Of a stretch of 18,849 bases of DNA, positions 1-7,558 are shown one piece after another. This DNA comes from CAZCWM01 sp964622625. Its GTDB lineage: Bacteria > Planctomycetota > Phycisphaerae > Phycisphaerales > Phycisphaeraceae. The notes beneath the pieces were generated by a model. It ran no database searches and was not told the origin of the DNA. It saw only the letters and a list, made by a program, of their open reading frames with translations. Location: assembly GCA_964622625.1 (NCBI GenBank), contig CAZUUQ010000053.1, positions 1 to 18,849 of the forward strand, given 5' to 3'. Every line of letters starts with the position of its first letter. Position 1 is the stretch's first letter. Made by a program: the position numbers and the translations under genes.

Positions 1-35
1 TGCGATGCCTCTTGTTTACTGCCCCGTGTTGCGCT

Positions 36-1289
36 TCAGAATTGAATCCGCCCCTGTTGAGTGTTTGATCCGTACGGAACTATTGTTCCGGTCCAAAATT
101 GCGATGCAAAATTAATGGTTGTACCGATCCCTCTATCGACAAGCTGAAATGCGGTTGTCCCATTCCATAGTGACAATGCGGTTTGTGCGCCGGTGGTTAG
201 ATTCACGGAGCTCGCTTCGGCCCAGCGAGCGCCGCCAAAAATACGCTGCATTGCACGTAATGAAAATGGGTACGTCACAGGTACTGGCTTAAATATACTT
301 GCTGCCCGGCCTGTAATCTCAACGGCCTCATCGACTCTTCCTGTCAGAGTTTGGAGCATCCGCCCCGCTCGAGTGGTGGCGGGACGAGAAAGTCCAAATA
401 TCCCGCCGCTGCCATAAATTACACCTGCGGTCTTGATCCCATCCTTGCCCGCTTGAGACGTAAGGTGGGTCACCTTTCCAGCATGCCCAATCTGGCTAAG
501 TCCCAAAGTGGCTAGGCTGAACAGCCCTTCGCCACCTAAGAACTTTGACGCTGTATGGTTGTACGAACTGCTGTCAATGATCAGATCTCGGCTCCAATCG
601 GGTGATGGAATGTAAGGAGACCGTGACCAACCCATTTGATCGGCAAGTAGATAATTGTAACCCAGCGGGGCTAAATTGGCGACACCAATCACCGCATCCT
701 GTAAGCCGTTGACGGCATTCACTCCGCCCTGAACAGCGCCCATGCCGCCACCTTTGAGCCCAGCAGTCAGCGCGGTCTTTGACGTCGTCTGAATCCCATT
801 GTCCGTCTGCACGCGCTCGACGGCGCCCTTGATGTGCCACTGCTGACGCCCGGCGCTCATGCCGCTATGGTCGGGATACTCCAGCCAGAACTTGTCGGCG
901 ATCTGTTTGAGGCCCGCCAAACTTGCGGTTCCACCCCCAAAACTGTTGTCGACCTGCACCGTGCCATCAGACCGAACCGTCCCGAGGGCATGTCGGCTCA
1001 TATCAGGATTGAAGAAGGCGGGCCCATCGCGTTCGACCACCCAGTAGGCGGTATTGCCCACCACCTCGACATACTCCGTTCCACCAGGGTCTACACGCCG
1101 GACTGGATTATTGCCCGCATACGCATACAGGTTCGTGCCATCGACGTACCCCGCCGGATCACGCGTCAGGAACCGGCCCAGCAGGGGGTGGTACCAGCGT
1201 GACCGGTACTGGTACAGCCCCGCGTCGGCGTCGTAGAAACGACCCGTGAACATAAAGGGGTTGCCCACTTCGCTGCCGCGGTGCGTCAT
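36..1289 (-). CDS. RHS-repeat protein, C-terminal part: RHS core plus unrecognised tip
   Basis: RHS proteins are large surface or secreted YD-repeat shells whose variable C-terminal tip is often a toxin. About 20 residues in, this reading frame carries the classic RHS-associated core: FTGRFYDADAGLYQYRSRWY, then GRFLTRDPAGY, then NLYAYAGNNPVRRVDPGG. The 340 or so residues after it match no toxin family I know; they contain glycine/alanine-rich and hydrophobic patches (around GLQDAVIGVANLAPLGYNYL and LFSLATLGLSQIG). The frame is continuous upstream to 1382 but then meets an in-frame TAA (1383-1385), beyond which RHS sequence continues, so the ATG at 1289 is only the first usable start and has no convincing ribosome site. 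Base composition drops towards the 3' end: 61-180 is 54/120 G+C, against roughly two-thirds elsewhere. Any immunity gene would lie beyond the left edge. RHS identity is firm; that it is expressed from here is doubtful. Confidence 0.8.
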   Translation of the reverse strand: MTHRGSEVGNPFMFTGRFYDADAGLYQYRSRWYHPLLGRFLTRDPAGYVDGTNLYAYAGNNPVRRVDPGGTEYVEVVGNTAYWVVERDGPAFFNPDMSRHALGTVRSDGTVQVDNSFGGGTASLAGLKQIADKFWLEYPDHSGMSAGRQQWHIKGAVERVQTDNGIQTTSKTALTAGLKGGGMGAVQGGVNAVNGLQDAVIGVANLAPLGYNYLLADQMGWSRSPYIPSPDWSRDLIIDSSSYNHTASKFLGGEGLFSLATLGLSQIGHAGKVTHLTSQAGKDGIKTAGVIYGSGGIFGLSRPATTRAGRMLQTLTGRVDEAVEITGRAASIFKPVPVTYPFSLRAMQRIFGGARWAEASSVNLTTGAQTALSLWNGTTAFQLVDRGIGTTINFASQFWTGTIVPYGSNTQQGRIQF

Positions 1290-1382
1290 GTCCGCCCACT
1301 TCCAGTCACGCAGCGTCGGCGAGCCGTAGGCACCATATTCGTAAAGCTCGTACGGCGAACTGGTGAACCACCAATGCGTCTG

Positions 1383-1730
1383 TTAGTAGAGCACCGTCGA
1401 CGCCACGTTGTACTGATGGTCCTTCATGTAGAAGTGCTGCTCGAACCCGTACTCGTTGTTCGCCTCCACCGCCAGCACGTCGTCCACGTATGCCCCGTAC
1501 ACGTACGTCCGCAGCAGGCGGTACTGGCCCGGATCGTCGTTGCGGTCCTCGATCATCTCGTGCAGCAGGCGCTGTCCGTCGTGGATGTACAGGTACGAAA
1601 ATGTCGGGCCGTTCTCGATCGGCATCTGCTTGGTCACCCGCCGGCCCAGGGCGTCGTAGGTGTACGCCGCCTTCGTCACCCACGCCCACGTGTCCGTCGG
1701 CGACGGGGGCGGCGGCCAATCGATAACGTG
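1383..1730 (-). pseudogene. RHS-repeat fragment upstream of the in-frame stop
   Basis: This stretch is in the same frame as the RHS core gene downstream and is separated from it only by the TAA at 1383-1385. It encodes a YD-repeat, AYTYDALGRRVTKQ, followed by the conserved run from SYLYIHDGQRLLHEM to YVYGAYVDDVLAVEANNEYGFEQHFYMKDHQYNVAS, which normally runs straight into the RHS core. Directly after the stop comes the spacer QTHWWFTSSPYELYEYGAYGSP and then the core. RHS-like sequence begins with a proline-rich linker about 5 to 20 bases past the stop codon of the neighbouring AsmA-like gene, and no signal peptide or earlier repeats are present. The gene has therefore lost its long N-terminal part. 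Taken with the stop, this reads as a remnant or a silent C-terminal cassette. A sequencing error at the stop cannot be excluded. Confidence 0.7.
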
Positions 1731-1734
1731 ACGG

Positions 1735-2631
1735 CTACTCCTGGCTTTCCTCTTTCTTCTTGAACAGCCCGCCGATGCCTTCGGTCACGCCCTTGGTGAC
1801 GTCGCCGACAGCTTCGCCGGCCTTCTCGCCGATCTGGCCGACCTGCTCTCCGATCTGCTGACCGATCTCCGTCACCTGCGAGCCGACGTCTCCAACCACC
1901 TGTACCCCGAATTGACCCACCGAATCGAGGTTGGCCAGGCTGCCGCTCAGATCCTTGAGCACATCGCCGGGCAACTGGATGCCGCTGTCGATCACGGACT
2001 TGAGTACCGCCTTGAGCACAATGCTCGAAATCTCCGAGATCAGCACGCCCTTGTCGGTGTCCGAACCGATGTCCTGCATCTCGATCCGGGGAATGGTGAT
2101 CTCCTGCCGCGTCAGACTGCCGCCGACCGGCAGCAGATCGACGTGGACCGTGATGTCCTCGATCAGCAGCTTGTGAATGACCATGCGCTTGCCGCCCTCC
2201 TCGGCCGGGGGCTGGTCCGGTGCCGGCTCGCCGCTCTCAAATCGGCCGAGATTGGCCAGAATCACACTGTAGTTGGCCTTGCCCTCGCGCTTTTCGAGGT
2301 TGACGTCGATGCCGCCCAGCTCGATCAGCGGGACTTCGACGGTGTCGCCCGTCAGCGACCGCAGCGCCACCTGCACCTGCGAGCGATCCATGGCCAAAAA
2401 GTGCGGCGACTGGTAGCCCTGCGGGTTGGCCACGCGCAGCCGATCGAGCTTGATGCCCCCGCCCAGCACGGACAGGTCGGCCGAGCCGAGCGTCGTCTCC
2501 ACGCCCATCGCATAGGTCGCGCCCGTCTCCACGCCCTTCTTGACCAGGTGATCCAGCGACAGCATCAGGACCACAAGGCCCACCAGAATCACGACCACCA
2601 ACACCACGATGATCTTGCGCAGCTTTTTCAT
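1735..2631 (-). CDS. AsmA-like membrane-anchored protein
   Basis: A 298-residue protein with one N-terminal transmembrane anchor: basic MKKLRK, then a hydrophobic segment at about residues 7-27. After it comes a periplasmic-type beta region (residues ~45-200) with the style of AsmA/DUF748 proteins: LGSADLSVLGGGIKLDRLRVANPQGY, then SLTGDTVEVPLIELGGIDVNLE. The last 50 residues are a helical, glycine/valine-rich tract with repeated GQQIGEQVGQIGEKAGEAVGDV-like heptads ending in a basic tail. AsmA-like proteins act at the cell envelope, in lipid transport or outer-membrane homeostasis; the role of short versions such as this is unknown. The ATG at 2631 is preceded by GGGAGG (complement of 2639-2644) at 7 nt spacing. 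It is divergent from ribD, and the RHS remnant starts immediately after its stop codon. The family call is from overall pattern, so moderate. Confidence 0.6.
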   Translation of the reverse strand: MKKLRKIIVVLVVVILVGLVVLMLSLDHLVKKGVETGATYAMGVETTLGSADLSVLGGGIKLDRLRVANPQGYQSPHFLAMDRSQVQVALRSLTGDTVEVPLIELGGIDVNLEKREGKANYSVILANLGRFESGEPAPDQPPAEEGGKRMVIHKLLIEDITVHVDLLPVGGSLTRQEITIPRIEMQDIGSDTDKGVLISEISSIVLKAVLKSVIDSGIQLPGDVLKDLSGSLANLDSVGQFGVQVVGDVGSQVTEIGQQIGEQVGQIGEKAGEAVGDVTKGVTEGIGGLFKKKEESQE

Positions 2632-2713
2632 TGTTGGGCCTCCCGGCCAGGGTTAAGAGGGGTCACCACACACGCGAACGAGCTGACAGAAAAGGCTCTC
2701 GACCGTGGCTTTC

Positions 2714-2719
2714 ATTATA
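2714..2719 (-). promoter_or_regulatory. Candidate -10 box for the AsmA-like gene
   Basis: The minus strand reads TATAAT, a perfect -10 hexamer, 82 nt before the ATG of the AsmA-like gene, in the context GTCTATAATG. No good -35 hexamer lies 16-18 nt further upstream, as for several other -10 boxes here. In this GC-rich DNA such a hexamer is uncommon, but the call rests on position and sequence alone. Confidence 0.35.
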
Positions 2720-2761
2720 GACAACAGCAGGCTCTGCCATAGGCCGCAACAGCGATCCGGT

Positions 2762-2767
2762 TAATAT
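2762..2767 (+). promoter_or_regulatory. Candidate -10 box for leaderless ribD
   Basis: TAATAT lies 6 nt before the GTG at 2774. No Shine-Dalgarno sequence precedes either in-frame GTG (2768 or 2774). The geometry nearly matches four other genes in the window (7 nt between a TAnnnT box and the start codon). This supports 2774 as the start. No -35 box is visible. Confidence 0.4.
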
Positions 2768-2773
2768 GTGGTC

Positions 2774-3970
2774 GTGAGTGATGCGGCCAGCCACATGCGT
2801 CGCGCCCTGCACCTGGCGGCCCGCGGCCGGGGGGCGGTCGAGCCCAACCCCATGGTCGGGGCCGTTTTCGTCCGAGACGGGCGAATCATCGCCGAGGGCT
2901 GGCATCGACGCTTCGGCGGACCGCATGCCGAGATCGACGCCCTGAACCGCGCCATCGGCGGTGATGACGCGGCCTTGCGCGAAGCCGAACTGTACGTCAG
3001 CCTCGAACCCTGCTGCCACCACGGCAAGACCCCGCCCTGCACCGACGCGCTCATAGCGGCCGGCCTGCGCCGCGTCGCTGTGGCCATGGTCGATCCCAAC
3101 CCTCAAGTCGCCGGTCGAGGCATCGCCCGCCTGCGCGATGCGGGCATTGACGTGCATGTCGGCCTGCTCGAGAACGAAGCACGGCAACTTAATGAACCCT
3201 TCATCAAGCGGCAGACCGTCGGCCGGCCGTGGGTCATCGCCAAGTGGGCCCAGACGCTCGACGGGGCCATCGCCACGCGGACCGGCGACAGCCGCTGGAT
3301 CAGCAATGATTGCAGCCGCCGTGTCGTGCACCAGCTTCGCGGCCGAGTCGATGCCGTGATGGTAGGCATCGGCACCGTGCTGGCCGATGATCCCTTGCTC
3401 ACCGCCCGCGATGTGCCGCGACGCCGCATCGCCCGCCGCGTCGTGGTCGATCCGCGGCTGCGCATATCGCTGCAGAGTCAACTGGTCCGCAGCATCGACC
3501 GGGCCCCCCTTCTGCTTGCCGTCAGCGCGACCACACTGCGGAGCCGGGGTCGACGCGTCGCCGCATTGCGCCGCTTGGGGGCTGAAGTCATCGCCCTGCC
3601 ACGGCAACGCGGAGCGGCAGGTGCTTTGGACCTGGGCCGGCTTCTTACGCACCTGGCCGACGCCCACGACGCGACCAACGTCCTGGTGGAAGGCGGGGCC
3701 ACACTGCTGGGCCACCTTTTCCGCCAGAGCCATGTCGATCAGGTGCTGGCGTTTGTCGCGCCGCGGGTTCTTGGCGATCGCCAGGCTGTGGCGGCCGTGG
3801 CGGGTCTGGACCCCCGCAGGGTCGCGGACGCCCGGGGCCTGGAGCTGGTGCATCACCGGCTCGTGGGCGGCGACATGCTGCTGGATTACCGCATGTCGGG
3901 CGGCGGGACGGGCGTCCCGCCCATCATCCGCAGTCGACCGAGACGGCCGACCCACCATCGGCGCGGGTAA
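2774..3970 (+). CDS. ribD: Bifunctional riboflavin biosynthesis deaminase/reductase RibD
   Basis: RibD performs two consecutive steps of riboflavin synthesis: deamination of 2,5-diamino-6-ribosylamino-pyrimidinone 5'-phosphate, then NADPH-dependent reduction of its ribosyl side chain. Numbered from the GTG at 2774, the N-terminal zinc deaminase shows HAE (zinc ligand His51, catalytic Glu53) and PCCHHGKTPPC (ligands Cys80 and Cys89). The reductase domain starts near residue 150, with KWAQTLDGAIAT, DSRWIS, VMVGIGTVLADDPLLTAR and NVLVEGGATLLGHLF. At 398 residues it is somewhat longer than usual; the excess is a C-terminal tail of about 25 residues, rich in Gly, Pro and Arg, that contains a DNA palindrome. 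The start at 2774 gives VSDAASHMRRAL, a normal RibD beginning; GTG at 2768 would add two residues. No other riboflavin gene is adjacent, and I see no FMN riboswitch in the 140 nt upstream. Confidence 0.95.
   Translation: MSDAASHMRRALHLAARGRGAVEPNPMVGAVFVRDGRIIAEGWHRRFGGPHAEIDALNRAIGGDDAALREAELYVSLEPCCHHGKTPPCTDALIAAGLRRVAVAMVDPNPQVAGRGIARLRDAGIDVHVGLLENEARQLNEPFIKRQTVGRPWVIAKWAQTLDGAIATRTGDSRWISNDCSRRVVHQLRGRVDAVMVGIGTVLADDPLLTARDVPRRRIARRVVVDPRLRISLQSQLVRSIDRAPLLLAVSATTLRSRGRRVAALRRLGAEVIALPRQRGAAGALDLGRLLTHLADAHDATNVLVEGGATLLGHLFRQSHVDQVLAFVAPRVLGDRQAVAAVAGLDPRRVADARGLELVHHRLVGGDMLLDYRMSGGGTGVPPIIRSRPRRPTHHRRG
3902..3921. repeat. GC palindrome inside the 3' end of ribD
   Basis: GGCGGGAC and GTCCCGCC form a perfect 8-bp stem around a GGGC loop. 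It lies in codons for the Gly/Pro-rich tail after the conserved end of the reductase (…LLDYRMS). The position suggests a small palindromic element inserted at the end of the gene that added a tail, or a terminator-like hairpin within coding sequence. Only this copy is in the window. Confidence 0.45.
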
Positions 3971-3979
3971 TGGTCCGTG

Positions 3980-4008
3980 TTGCGCCACGGTCGGCTCAGG
4001 GGTATCAT
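3980..4008 (+). promoter_or_regulatory. Candidate sigma-70-type promoter of the usp gene
   Basis: TTGCGC (3980-3985), a 17-nt spacer and TATCAT (4003-4008) precede the gene by 35 nt. The -10 matches the consensus at five of six positions, the -35 at three. This leaves a short leader that contains the CGGAG ribosome site at 4032-4036, in contrast with the leaderless-type genes of this window. Confidence 0.45.
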
Positions 4009-4043
4009 GATCGGTTCATGAATCGCCCGACCGGAGTGCCTGT

Positions 4044-4469
4044 GTGAGCCAGTCCAAACTGCTGGTGGCCGTCAGTTCACCCTGGGCCAGCGAAAAGCTG
4101 ACCGAGCCGATCGCTGACCTCGCACGGCGTCTGGACGCCCAGGTGATCATCGCCCACGTGGCCCAGATGCAGGATCAGGACGAGCACGAGTCCGACGCCC
4201 GTCAGCGCGGCGAGCAGACACTCAACGTCCTGACCGCCAGTCTGCGCGAGACCGGCATCGAGACCGAAGGCGTCATGCTCTTTGCCAACGACGTGGCCAA
4301 GGCGATTCTCAACACCGCCCGGGCCCGCAACTGCACGTTGATCGTGCTGGGTCTGAGCGGCAAGGGCGTGCTCAAACGCCTGATCGCCGGCGACGTGCCG
4401 GGCAACCTCATCCGCCAGGCCGACATGCCCGTGCTCCTGTGCCCCGCCAATTGGAGCGGAACCATCTGA
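4044..4469 (+). CDS. Universal stress protein, single UspA domain
   Basis: A 141-residue single-domain UspA-family protein, the usual length. It starts KLLVAVSSPWASEKLTEPIADLARRLDAQVIIAHV, typical of the first beta-alpha-beta unit, and ends with the nucleotide-loop region GLSGKGVLKRLIAGDVPGNLIRQADMPVLLCP. The ATP-binding consensus is G-2X-G-9X-G-(S/T). Here the three glycines are correctly spaced, but the last is followed by Asp instead of Ser/Thr, so nucleotide binding may be weakened. Such proteins accumulate in stress and stationary phase; the partner cannot be told from sequence. The GTG start at 4044 has CGGAG 7 nt upstream. It is monocistronic, facing lutC, with a strong shared hairpin between the two genes. 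Confidence 0.88.
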   Translation: MSQSKLLVAVSSPWASEKLTEPIADLARRLDAQVIIAHVAQMQDQDEHESDARQRGEQTLNVLTASLRETGIETEGVMLFANDVAKAILNTARARNCTLIVLGLSGKGVLKRLIAGDVPGNLIRQADMPVLLCPANWSGTI

Positions 4470-4476
4470 CCTCGGC

Positions 4477-4500
4477 CGCACGGCGTCCTGACGCCGTGCG
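4477..4500. terminator. Bidirectional terminator hairpin between usp and lutC
   Basis: A perfect 10-bp stem (CGCACGGCGT / ACGCCGTGCG) with a CCTG loop begins 7 nt after the usp stop codon and ends directly against the lutC stop codon. Because it lies between two converging genes it can serve both strands. There is no T-tract on either side, so it is not a textbook intrinsic terminator. Confidence 0.6.
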
Positions 4501-5199
4501 TCACTGATCCTCAACCACGAGCACGATGACCTTCCCCGGGCCATGCACGCCGGTGATAAGGATGCCCTCGATGTCGGCCGTTTTGCTCGGGCCGGTGATG
4601 AACACCTGGCTCGACGGCAATTCCCGCGGCGACAGGCCGGCCACGCGCTGCCAGTAGTCAAGCATGTCCGGCAGGATGTCGCGGCCGCGGACGATGGCGA
4701 TATGCAGCGGCGGCAGCAGGCTCAGACCCCGGCCATGACCCGCATCGGTGCAGCAGACCAGCGTGCCCGTCTCCGCCAGGGCCGCATGCACGTCGGTGAT
4801 ACCGGCATCCAGATCGAACTGCTCGTCCATGCCCTCGAAGGCCCGCCAGTCAATCACGTCGTAGCCCCGCCGACGCAGCAGGTTGTTCAGCTCCAGAGCC
4901 TGCGGGATCGTGCCCACAGCCGTGGCCAGGCGCCTGACCTCGTGCTCCTGGAGCAGCGCATGCAGCCGCGCGATCAGGTTGTCGCCGGTTGAACGCTCAA
5001 CCTGCATGCCCACGGCCGCGGCCCGCTGGGTGAACATGGCGATCAGGTCATCATCCGGTCCGGCGAGGCGCGCGAGCCGCGGATCGACCACCGGCGCCGG
5101 AGCGATGGTCTGGCCGGCCGCCCTGCCCAGTGGCTGGCGTACGCGGTCAAGAAACGCGCCGCGCGCCATGCCGTGCTCGTGTTGCTGCGCGTCAGGCAT
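4501..5199 (-). CDS. lutC: LutC, LUD-domain lactate utilization protein
   Basis: The third subunit of the LutABC complex, which oxidises L-lactate to pyruvate in the cytoplasm. The 232-residue protein has the LUD domain, with AETGTLV at residues 142-148 and the hallmark ITGPSKTADIEGILITGVHGP starting at residue 201. The ATG at 5199 is preceded by GGAGG with 5 nt spacing; a GTG two codons earlier lies inside that ribosome site and is less likely. The gene overlaps the 3' end of lutB by 8 nt, so the two are probably translationally coupled. It is the last gene of the operon and ends at the hairpin shared with usp. Identity is supported by the motif and by the gene order. Confidence 0.92.
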   Translation of the reverse strand: MPDAQQHEHGMARGAFLDRVRQPLGRAAGQTIAPAPVVDPRLARLAGPDDDLIAMFTQRAAAVGMQVERSTGDNLIARLHALLQEHEVRRLATAVGTIPQALELNNLLRRRGYDVIDWRAFEGMDEQFDLDAGITDVHAALAETGTLVCCTDAGHGRGLSLLPPLHIAIVRGRDILPDMLDYWQRVAGLSPRELPSSQVFITGPSKTADIEGILITGVHGPGKVIVLVVEDQ

Positions 5200-6757
5200 G
5201 ACCACCTCCGTCGCTGTCGGCGCCGTCGTCCCGGTTGCGCCACCAGTGGCGGAAGCTGTGCGCCGGCGGCGTGGGCATGTCGCGCTGGCTGGTCCAGCCC
5301 TTCAGCGGGCCACCCATGTGCGTGATCCAGCCGCGCCGGCTGTAGGGATCCTGGCCGCTCTGCCCGCGACCCAGCAGGCGGAACATCCGCATCTGCATCC
5401 AACCCGTGAGGCGGTACAGTGCCCCGTGCCGCAGCGTCATCGCCCACAGGCGGAAGGTGAGACGCTCGCGCCAGCCCGTGATGCACCCGCCGACCATGTC
5501 GCGACGAAGCTGGATCAGGTAGCGCGGGATGTCGATCTTCACCGGGCAGGCTTCAAAACACGCGCCGCACAGCGAGCTGGCGTGGGGCAGGTCCTTGTAG
5601 TTGGCCAGGCCGCGGAACAGCGGCGTGATCAGCGCCCCGATCGGCCCGGGGTAGACCGCCCCGTAACTATGCCCGCCCACCTGCCGATAGACGGGGCACG
5701 CGTTAAGACACGCGCCGCAGCGGATGCACCGGAGCATCTCGCGCGTCTCGGCCTTGAGAATCTCGGTCCGGCCGTTGTCCAGCAGGATGATGTGCATCTG
5801 CTCCGGGCCGTCGTGCTCGGGATTGTCATGCCGCGGGCCGCGGCGCGGGCCGGTCATGATGTGCGTGTAGCACGTCAGCGGCTGGGCGGTTGAGTGGCGG
5901 GCCAGCAGCTTGAGCAGGACCGCAAGGTGGTCATACGTCGGCACGAGTTTTTCTATGCCGACCATCGCCACATGGATGCGAGGGACACTCGTCGTCAATC
6001 GGCCGTTGCCTTCGTTGGTGCAGATCACCACCGAGCCGGTTTCCGCCACCAGAAAATTGCCGCCGCTGATGCCCATGTCCGCCTGACGGAACTTGTCGCG
6101 CAGGTAGGCGCGGGCGATTTTCGTGAGCTGCTGGGCATCCTCGGTGTATTCCGCGCCCAGTTCGCGCTGAAAGGCACGCGCCACGGCCGTGCGATCCTTG
6201 TGGATCATCGGCGTGACAATGTGCGACGGTGCGTCGTGGTCGAGTTGAAGAATGAACTCGCCCAGGTCGGTTTCGATCGTCTCGACGCCGATGGCCTGCA
6301 ATTGCGGCAGCAGGTGCGTCTCCTCGGTGACCATCGACTTGCTCTTGACGCAGACTTTCACGCCGTTTTCGCGCGCCAGACGCAGGCAGATGGCATTGGC
6401 CTGTTCGGCGTCGGCCGCCAGGTGCACCTGCGCCCCGGCCGCGGTGGCGGTGTCGATGAACCGCTCGATGTAATGGTCCAGGTGGTCGAGCGTGTGCTGC
6501 TTGATCTGCCCCGCCAGTTCGCGCAGGGCCGGGTGGCGATCGCCGAAGGTGTCGATGCAGGCCTTGGTGCGGGCCTGGTCCTTGAGCAGCGTCGCCCGCT
6601 GCACGAAGGCCTGAAGTTGCTCATCCTTCACTGCCGCGTCGGCGCGGGCGTGCATGTCGAAGGGCAACTGTGGAAACAGCGGCGACTGGCCGTGCACCGT
6701 CAGGGTCGCGGGGCGTGCCGCATGCTCGGCCTGTTTCGGGCGGGCTGAGATCGTCAT
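5192..6757 (-). CDS. lutB: LutB, iron-sulfur lactate utilization protein
   Basis: A 521-residue iron-sulfur subunit of the L-lactate-oxidising LutABC complex. An N-terminal LUD domain (about residues 80-300) includes VKSKSMVTEETHL, GISGGNFLVAETGSVV and NEGNGRLTTSVPRIHVAM. A ferredoxin-like part follows, with CIRCGACLNACPVY (Cys344, 347, 350, 354) and LCGACFEACPVKIDIP (Cys397, 400, 404), ligands for [4Fe-4S] clusters. The C-terminal tail carries the expected tryptophan-rich FRHWWRNRD. I chose the ATG at 6757; the frame is open far upstream through lutA, but that is only a shadow. GGAGG lies 13 nt before the ATG, inside the last codons of lutA, a rather long spacing. Eight nt separate the lutA stop codon from this start, and the gene overlaps lutC, so all three form one operon. 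Confidence 0.95.
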   Translation of the reverse strand: MTISARPKQAEHAARPATLTVHGQSPLFPQLPFDMHARADAAVKDEQLQAFVQRATLLKDQARTKACIDTFGDRHPALRELAGQIKQHTLDHLDHYIERFIDTATAAGAQVHLAADAEQANAICLRLARENGVKVCVKSKSMVTEETHLLPQLQAIGVETIETDLGEFILQLDHDAPSHIVTPMIHKDRTAVARAFQRELGAEYTEDAQQLTKIARAYLRDKFRQADMGISGGNFLVAETGSVVICTNEGNGRLTTSVPRIHVAMVGIEKLVPTYDHLAVLLKLLARHSTAQPLTCYTHIMTGPRRGPRHDNPEHDGPEQMHIILLDNGRTEILKAETREMLRCIRCGACLNACPVYRQVGGHSYGAVYPGPIGALITPLFRGLANYKDLPHASSLCGACFEACPVKIDIPRYLIQLRRDMVGGCITGWRERLTFRLWAMTLRHGALYRLTGWMQMRMFRLLGRGQSGQDPYSRRGWITHMGGPLKGWTSQRDMPTPPAHSFRHWWRNRDDGADSDGGGHA

Positions 6758-6765
6758 GGCTGCTG

Positions 6766-7551
6766 CTACGCCTCCACTTTCGCCGGTGTAACAGCCGCAG
6801 CAGCCGGATTTGCGGGTTCGAGCAGGCCCAGGCTCTCGGCGATGATCTCCGCGAGGCTGATGAACCGCACGGGCAGGCCCTGGCGGTGGCATGTGCCGGA
6901 GATGTTCATGGTGCAGCCGGCATCGTTGGACACCACCACGTCGGCCCCGGTCTGGGCGATGCAGGTGACCTTGTCGCGCACCATTGAACCGGAAATCTGC
7001 GGGAACTTCGTGGCGAAGGTGCCGCCGAAGCCGCAGCACTGCTCCGCTTTCGTCAGCGGCAGATATTCCAGACCGTCGATCTGCCGCATCAACCGCACCG
7101 CCTCGTCGGTCACGCCGATGCCGCGCAGATGGCAGGAGTAGTGGTAGGTCACGCGGCCCGGCCAGCTCGCACCCAGCGCCTTCAGGTCCACTTTCAACTG
7201 GTGCACCAGAAACTGCGTGAACTCGAAGGTTTTGTGCGCCAGTGCCCTGGCCCCCGCCGCGTAGGCCGCGTCGGCCGCCAGAAGCGTCGGGTAGTATTCG
7301 TGGATCATGGCCGCACACGAGCCGGAAGGCGTGACGACGATGTCGCTGTGCTCGAACACATCGATCATCCGCCGCGCCAGGTCGGCCGCCTCGGTGTGAA
7401 AGCCGTTGTTGTACATCGGCTGGCCGCAGCAGGTCTGGGCCGCGGGAAAGTCCACCGTGCAGCCCAGACGCTCGAGCACCTTGACCAGCGCGATGCCCGA
7501 CCGGGGATAGAACGTGTCGGTCAGGCAGGTGATGAACATCGCGACCTTCAT
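6766..7551 (-). CDS. lutA: LutA, CCG-domain lactate utilization protein
   Basis: The 261-residue first subunit of the LutABC L-lactate dehydrogenase. It has two cysteine-rich CCG motifs, each in an expected place: TCCGQPMYNNG at residues 40-50 and QCCGFGGTFATKFP at residues 171-184. Between them lie PSGSCA and YHYSCHLRGIG. These motifs typify GlpC/HdrB-like redox subunits. The ATG at 7551 gives MKVAMFITCLTDTFYP, the normal family N-terminus; an upstream GTG in frame would add 12 residues and is not needed. There is no Shine-Dalgarno sequence. A promoter (-35 TTGTCT, 17 nt, -10 TACACT) ends 7 nt before the ATG, so the mRNA is probably leaderless. It is the promoter-proximal gene of lutABC. No lactate permease or LutR-type regulator is in the window. 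Confidence 0.95.
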   Translation of the reverse strand: MKVAMFITCLTDTFYPRSGIALVKVLERLGCTVDFPAAQTCCGQPMYNNGFHTEAADLARRMIDVFEHSDIVVTPSGSCAAMIHEYYPTLLAADAAYAAGARALAHKTFEFTQFLVHQLKVDLKALGASWPGRVTYHYSCHLRGIGVTDEAVRLMRQIDGLEYLPLTKAEQCCGFGGTFATKFPQISGSMVRDKVTCIAQTGADVVVSNDAGCTMNISGTCHRQGLPVRFISLAEIIAESLGLLEPANPAAAAVTPAKVEA

Positions 7552-7558
7552 CGCCGTC

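Noticed and set aside
2632..2773. Possible FMN riboswitch before ribD
   Set aside because: The gap is short and has none of the conserved RFN-element blocks; the probable start is leaderless.
2663..3988. A 441-codon minus-strand frame covering ribD
   Set aside because: It mirrors ribD throughout and its translation has no recognisable motif, while ribD has all catalytic motifs.
6758..7318. Extension of the lutB frame far upstream of 6757
   Set aside because: This part overlaps lutA out of frame; lutA has both CCG motifs there and the extension has no LutB similarity.
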